Shown in pieces: positions 60,155 to 64,000 of a DNA stretch of 64,000 nucleotides. The stretch spans positions 186,001-250,000 of the forward strand of contig NZ_FWZT01000008.1 in NCBI RefSeq assembly GCF_900177345.1. Reading direction: 5' to 3'. Source of the DNA: Pseudobacteriovorax antillogorgiicola. GTDB lineage: Bacteria > Bdellovibrionota_B > Oligoflexia > Oligoflexales > Oligoflexaceae. The notes beneath the pieces were generated by a model. The model was not told the origin of the DNA. It saw only the letters and a program-made list of their open reading frames with translations, and searched no databases. Within the stretch, counting starts at the first letter, position 1, and every line of letters begins with the position of its first letter. The position numbers were made by a program, and so were the translations under genes.

Positions 60155-61192
60155 ATGGAAACCAAAGCATATGCAAATCATGCAGCCGACCAGGCATTCG
60201 TACCCTATATTTTCGATCGTCGAGACCCCGGGCCTGAGGATGTCGCGATAGATATCAAGTACTGTGGTATCTGTCACTCTGATATCCATACCGCAAGAAG
60301 TGAGTGGGGCCCAGCCCAGTACCCCTGCGTTCCCGGTCACGAAATTGTCGGCATCGTCCGCGACGTGGGTTCAAATGTGACTAGGTTCAAGGCTGGCGAT
60401 AAAGTAGGAGTAGGATGTCTGGTGGATTCCTGTCGCACTTGCCCCAGTTGTGAGGAGGGGTTAGAAAACTACTGCGAGAACGGTTTCACGGGAACTTATA
60501 ATTCTACAGACCGGCATGGCGGATATACCAAAGGCGGGTATTCGAATTTTATAGTAACGGATCAGCGCTTCGTCCTAAGCATCCCAGAGAATCTCGACTT
60601 GGCCGCAACAGCTCCCCTGCTATGTGCTGGAATAACAACATTCTCCCCTTTGAAACATGTGGGCTTGAAAAAGGGAGATAAGCTCGGAGTTCTCGGCTTA
60701 GGAGGACTGGGTCATATGGCTGTTAAGCTGGGGGCATCATTCGGCGCCGAAGTAACAGTACTATCGAGATCAGCCCACAAACAGGCGGATGCCGAGTCAC
60801 TTGGCGCTCATCGCTTCGTTCTAAGCACTAACGAGAATGCCGTTGCCGAACACGCAAATTACTTCGATTACATCATCGATACGGTATCTGCGCCCCACGA
60901 TCTAGGCCAGGCCTTCGGTATGATCAAGAGGGAAGGGACCCTCATTATGGTGGGAGCCTCAGACAAACCCTTGGATCTTAACGTATTCCCGATGATCCTG
61001 AAACGCAGGAAAATGCTCGGTTCACTGATCGGTGGCCTGCCTGAAACCCAAGAAATGCTCGACCACTGCGGCCGGCATAACATAACCGCAGACATCGAAT
61101 TGATCGACCCTGAGCGTATCAATGAGGCCTTCGATCGTACTGTAAAAAGCGATGTGAAGTATCGCTTTGTCATTGATTGCCAAAAATTCTAG
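60155..61192 (+). CDS. Zinc-dependent NAD(P) alcohol dehydrogenase (YahK/cinnamyl type)
   Basis: Catalytic-zinc ligands in YCGICHSDIH and PGHEIVGIV. Structural-zinc cysteines in CLVDSCRTCPSCEEGLENYC. Rossmann motif GVLGLGGLGHMAVKLG. Together these mark the medium-chain dehydrogenase subgroup YahK/CAD, reducing aldehydes with NADPH. 345 residues is typical. ATG follows AAAGGCAC. It is divergent from the BamA-like gene and convergent with the small membrane protein at 61209. Confidence 0.9.
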   Translation: METKAYANHAADQAFVPYIFDRRDPGPEDVAIDIKYCGICHSDIHTARSEWGPAQYPCVPGHEIVGIVRDVGSNVTRFKAGDKVGVGCLVDSCRTCPSCEEGLENYCENGFTGTYNSTDRHGGYTKGGYSNFIVTDQRFVLSIPENLDLAATAPLLCAGITTFSPLKHVGLKKGDKLGVLGLGGLGHMAVKLGASFGAEVTVLSRSAHKQADAESLGAHRFVLSTNENAVAEHANYFDYIIDTVSAPHDLGQAFGMIKREGTLIMVGASDKPLDLNVFPMILKRRKMLGSLIGGLPETQEMLDHCGRHNITADIELIDPERINEAFDRTVKSDVKYRFVIDCQKF

Positions 61193-61208
61193 CCTCACAC
61201 CATGGGTG

Positions 61209-61385
61209 CTAGTTATCGGAGCTGGGCTTCTCAATGGCCGTTTGAGAAAGCTCGCTCGGTACCGATAGGCTAGCGCCATATCGAACTAGTGTACGTAAAC
61301 CCCCAATGGCTAGAACGATGATCAGTAGACCCATCACATGACGGCGCCAAGGCTCTCTTTTTTCAATTCCACACTTCACTTCCAT
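61209..61385 (-). CDS. Small single-pass membrane protein (58 residues)
   Basis: ATG 61385 sits six bases behind GGAGG, an excellent site. The product starts MEVKCGIEKREPWRRH, followed by one hydrophobic helix VMGLLIIVLAIGGL and a short polar tail to TAG at 61209. The clean ribosome site and basic-then-helix layout support a real gene. Function unknown. Confidence 0.6.
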   Translation of the reverse strand: MEVKCGIEKREPWRRHVMGLLIIVLAIGGLRTLVRYGASLSVPSELSQTAIEKPSSDN

Positions 61386-61491
61386 ATATTGTCCTCCGGG
61401 AAATCAGTAACTGTCGGCAGAAGAAATACAATCTTGGTGCCAACAATTTTTTTATGAATTTCAGTAGGATGGCGGTTTGTTTCCGTTTCTT

Positions 61492-61511
61492 AATTAAACG
61501 ATTGTTTAATT
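61492..61511. promoter_or_regulatory. Palindromic operator-like site
   Basis: AATTAAACGATTGTTTAATT has two perfect 8-bp arms around GATT. Size and composition suit a TetR-family operator. It lies about 100 bp upstream of the B12-binding gene and 107 bp upstream of the small membrane gene on the other strand. Confidence 0.5.
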
Positions 61512-61613
61512 GCTGACAGGCTCCTCTCTACGGCCTCAAAGTGGGGCTTTAAGGGCCATGGTTACATTTGTGGTGAGGGAGCCGATAGAGTCATAGAAAT
61601 AAAAGGGGGGCTT

Positions 61614-62429
61614 ATGATCCTTTGGTGTTGTGGTTGCCAAAAATATCTTGGGGAGAAACAGCCCTACGATGATTATTCTTTCACTCACAGTCTTTGCCGC
61701 GGTTGCTTTAAAAAGGCAACTAAGGAAGAGCGTGACCCTGGTTGGCAAACCCAAGATGATGCCTTACGAGACATATTTCACGACTATCTCAATCGGGTTC
61801 AGGACAAAGAAGATATCGATCTCCAAGTCTTTATCAAGTCAGCAATCAAAACAGGCTTTGGTCCGATTGAGCTTTTTTATCTGACCGTCCAGCCTGTACT
61901 CTACGATATTGGAATGAAGTTCTTTTCGGGAGAAGTAACTTACGAGCAGGAACGTATGTTCACGAGGTTTGCAGAAAAAGTTCTAAATCATATCTATCTC
62001 AACACAGAAAGACCCCATGCTGGACCATACCTAGCTTTGGTATGTGCTGATTCAAATTCTCATTCCATTGGCATCCGTGCTCTAGCCTTGCGCTTGATGT
62101 CGGAAGGAATTCGCTGCGACCTTCACCTTCCGCAGCTAAACAAAGAAAAAATTATCGATATTGCCAAGAACCGGAATTTACACGGCATCGGTTTATCAGT
62201 TGCCACCATGGAGCAGCTAGCCGATATTCCAGAACTGCTACACAGGATTCGAAAGTCAAATCCCGGGATTGCCATCCTCCTAGGAGGGCCCGTGATCGAC
62301 CCTCAGAACATCCCTCATCCAGTTGATTTTGTTCACGATCGAAGCAATTTCAGCGCCCTACTTGAATTCCTTCATGCCAGCTACAGCAAAGACTACAAGC
62401 CCTTCCACGAAGATGATCTGGCAAGCTAG
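61614..62429 (+). CDS. Zinc-ribbon / cobalamin-binding domain protein
   Basis: ATG behind AAAGGGGGG. The N-terminus has a zinc ribbon (C5-x2-C8 and C28-x2-C31). Residues ~50-135 look like the four-helix cap of B12-binding proteins (FYLTVQPVLYDIGMKFFSGE, TYEQERMFTRFAEKVL). Residues ~145-260 are a B12-binding Rossmann domain with NSHSIGIRALALRL (the His equivalent to the DxHxxG axial ligand, with Asn for Asp) and AILLGGPVID. It lacks a methyltransferase or DNA-binding domain. A light- or B12-sensing role, as in CarH/AerR-type proteins, is inferred. Confidence 0.68.
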   Translation: MILWCCGCQKYLGEKQPYDDYSFTHSLCRGCFKKATKEERDPGWQTQDDALRDIFHDYLNRVQDKEDIDLQVFIKSAIKTGFGPIELFYLTVQPVLYDIGMKFFSGEVTYEQERMFTRFAEKVLNHIYLNTERPHAGPYLALVCADSNSHSIGIRALALRLMSEGIRCDLHLPQLNKEKIIDIAKNRNLHGIGLSVATMEQLADIPELLHRIRKSNPGIAILLGGPVIDPQNIPHPVDFVHDRSNFSALLEFLHASYSKDYKPFHEDDLAS

Positions 62430-62437
62430 AGTGTAAA

Positions 62438-64000
62438 TCAGGCGGTTTTTAACTTGCGTCGCAAGATCTTGCCTACAGCACTCTTGGGAAGCTCTTCAAC
62501 AAATTCGATCTGCTTGGGTCGTTTGTAGTTCACTAGGTTTGACTGGCAGTACTGCATGATCTCAGCTTCGGTGACTTGCTCATTGGACCTTACTACGAAA
62601 AGCTTCACAGTTTCTCCAGATTGCTCATCTGGGATTCCGATAGCAGCAGCTTCGACGACACCCTTGAGTGCAACTACCACCTCTTCAATTTCGTTGGGAT
62701 AGACGTTAAAGCCAGATACCAGAATCATATCTTTCTTCCGATCGACAATGCTAAAAAAACCATCTTCGGACATCACGGCGATGTCTCCCGTATGGAACCA
62801 ATGGTCCTCATCAAAGACTTGTTGGGTCTCTTCGTCACGGTTCCAGTAGCCTTTCATGACTTGTGGGCCTTTGACACAAAGTTCTCCGGGCTCACCATGG
62901 GGAAGAATCTGGCCATTGTCATCTTTTATACAGACATCAGTGCTAGGAATGGGAAGCCCGATAGTGCCATTAAAGCTTGTCTGGTTTCGGGGATTGATGG
63001 TGACGGCAGGAGAGGTTTCAGTTAGCCCGTAGGCTTGATTGATGATATTGCCGGTGACCTTCTGCCAATGATCGGCCACCGGTTTTTGGACTGCCATACC
63101 TCCACCTATGGAGAGTCTCAAGTGAGAAAAGTCTAGGGCGCAAAACGATTCATCGTGAAGCAGGTTGTTAAAAAGGGTATTAACTCCAGACATGGCAGTA
63201 AACTGCCAGCGACTTAGCTCTTTGACAAAGCCCTTGGTGTCTTTGGGATTTGGTATCAGGATATTTAATCCACCAGCTGTCATATAGAGGAAGCAGTTAC
63301 ATACCAGTGAAAAGATGTGATACAAGGGTAGGGCGGTCACAATCTTATCGTTCGGGCCAACAAGATCACCAAACACAGTGCTTGCTTGGGCTAGGTTGTA
63401 TAAAATATTGCTGTGGGTAAGCATCGCACCCTTAGAAACCCCGGTTGTGCCACCCGTATATTGTAGAAATGCGATGTCATCGATCGCTATTTCAACAGGA
63501 GAAAGTCCCGGCTGCTTGCACCCTATTTCAAGAGCATGGGTAAAACTTTCTGCTTTTGGTATCTGATAGTCAGGCACAACTTTCTTTATGTGTTTAAGAA
63601 CAAAGTTGATCAATTGCTTCTTAGGAAAATCAAATAGATCACCAAACTTCGTGATAATCACAGAGTCAAGCTTAATAGACTTGAGGACATGCTCCAGAGT
63701 TCTGGCGAAGTTTTCAAGAATGATGATAGTTGTTGCGCCGGAATCCTTGAGCTGGTGCTCCAGCTCCCGCGCTGTGTAGAGCGGGTTGATATTAACGACA
63801 ATAGCACCAACACGATGGGCTGCGAACAATGCGACCGGATATTGTAGGATGTTCGGCATCATGATAGCGACGCGATCATCCTTTTTGATCTTGAGTTCGT
63901 GTTGTAGGTATCGGGCAAACATATCGATCATTGTTTCTAGCTCTTGGAAACTGATGGTCTTCCCCATACATGTGAATGCTGGAGATTGGCCATGGCTGCG
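62438..64000 (-). CDS. Long-chain acyl-CoA ligase FadD-like (5' end outside window)
   Basis: The frame stays open to the right edge (SPAFTCMGKTISFQELE), so the start is outside. Landmarks of AMP-forming acyl-CoA synthetases are QYTGGTTGVSKGAMLTHSN (P-loop), NQAYGLTETSP, HWFHTGDIAVMSEDGFFSIV and DRKKDMILVSGFNVYP, and a C-terminal Lys in SAVGKILRRKL. It activates fatty acids to acyl-CoA for beta-oxidation or lipid synthesis. About 35-50 N-terminal residues are missing. It converges with the B12 protein gene. Confidence 0.88.
   Translation of the reverse strand, partial: RSHGQSPAFTCMGKTISFQELETMIDMFARYLQHELKIKKDDRVAIMMPNILQYPVALFAAHRVGAIVVNINPLYTARELEHQLKDSGATTIIILENFARTLEHVLKSIKLDSVIITKFGDLFDFPKKQLINFVLKHIKKVVPDYQIPKAESFTHALEIGCKQPGLSPVEIAIDDIAFLQYTGGTTGVSKGAMLTHSNILYNLAQASTVFGDLVGPNDKIVTALPLYHIFSLVCNCFLYMTAGGLNILIPNPKDTKGFVKELSRWQFTAMSGVNTLFNNLLHDESFCALDFSHLRLSIGGGMAVQKPVADHWQKVTGNIINQAYGLTETSPAVTINPRNQTSFNGTIGLPIPSTDVCIKDDNGQILPHGEPGELCVKGPQVMKGYWNRDEETQQVFDEDHWFHTGDIAVMSEDGFFSIVDRKKDMILVSGFNVYPNEIEEVVVALKGVVEAAAIGIPDEQSGETVKLFVVRSNEQVTEAEIMQYCQSNLVNYKRPKQIEFVEELPKSAVGKILRRKLKTA

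Overview
The window looks like chromosomal DNA of a free-living Gram-negative bacterium. There are many type II (lipobox) signal peptides, outer-membrane barrels, a POTRA/BamA-like protein, MscS and CorA channels, a sigma-54 activator, and secreted cytochrome c proteins. The mix (many unassignable lipoproteins, two secreted phospholipase-D-like proteins, the MbnP/MbnH pair, the PA2779/PA2778 pair, a baeRF protein, moderate GC) best suits a relative of the Bdellovibrionota/Oligoflexia. That placement is inference; no rRNA is present to test it.

Layout. 0-9.6 kb: end of a PilY1-like protein, a secreted PLD protein, a sensor kinase, lipoproteins, a HEAT-repeat/uracil-DNA-glycosylase fusion, an envelope protein and a LamG-type lipoprotein. 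9.6-12.2 kb: a transposon graveyard (truncated PhoD phosphatase, ISL3 and IS91 remnants) next to a short RHS-core protein with a nuclease-like tail and no visible immunity gene. 12.2-24.7 kb: PRC-barrel, alpha/beta hydrolase-OsmC fusion, a trefoil-repeat secreted protein, a large zinc metalloprotease, a membrane CheA-like kinase, GNAT, baeRF and VOC proteins. 24.7-28.5 kb: a four-gene minus-strand operon for copper handling (Cys-rich membrane protein, MbnP, MbnH, porin-like barrel). 28.9-34.5 kb: PA2779/PA2778 pair, then a MarC-CorA-DUF4337-unknown operon and an MscS channel. 35-44 kb: WD40 lipoprotein, second PLD protein, orphan REC-HPt protein plus NtrC-type activator.

44-51 kb is a decayed accessory region. 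It begins with a 25-nt copy of a tRNA/tmRNA 3' end (a typical integrase attachment core) and holds a frameshifted AAC(3)-I acetyltransferase, a TfoX gene with a nonsense codon, a TetR gene split by an internally deleted IS200/IS605 TnpB element, a toxin-antitoxin pair whose toxin has a premature TGA, the N-terminus of a phage-type integrase, and a frameshifted XRE gene. The cupin/TetR divergent control region there is unusually compact: two palindromes overlap both start codons, and both transcripts are predicted to be leaderless.

51-64 kb: a lipoprotein with six 72-bp tandem repeats, a urate operon (hydroxyisourate hydrolase, PuuD urate hydroxylase, NCS2 permease), a lipoprotein with a strong terminator hairpin, a BamA-like protein, a zinc alcohol dehydrogenase, a small membrane protein too short for routine ORF calling, a zinc-ribbon/B12-binding protein and the partial FadD acyl-CoA ligase at the right edge.
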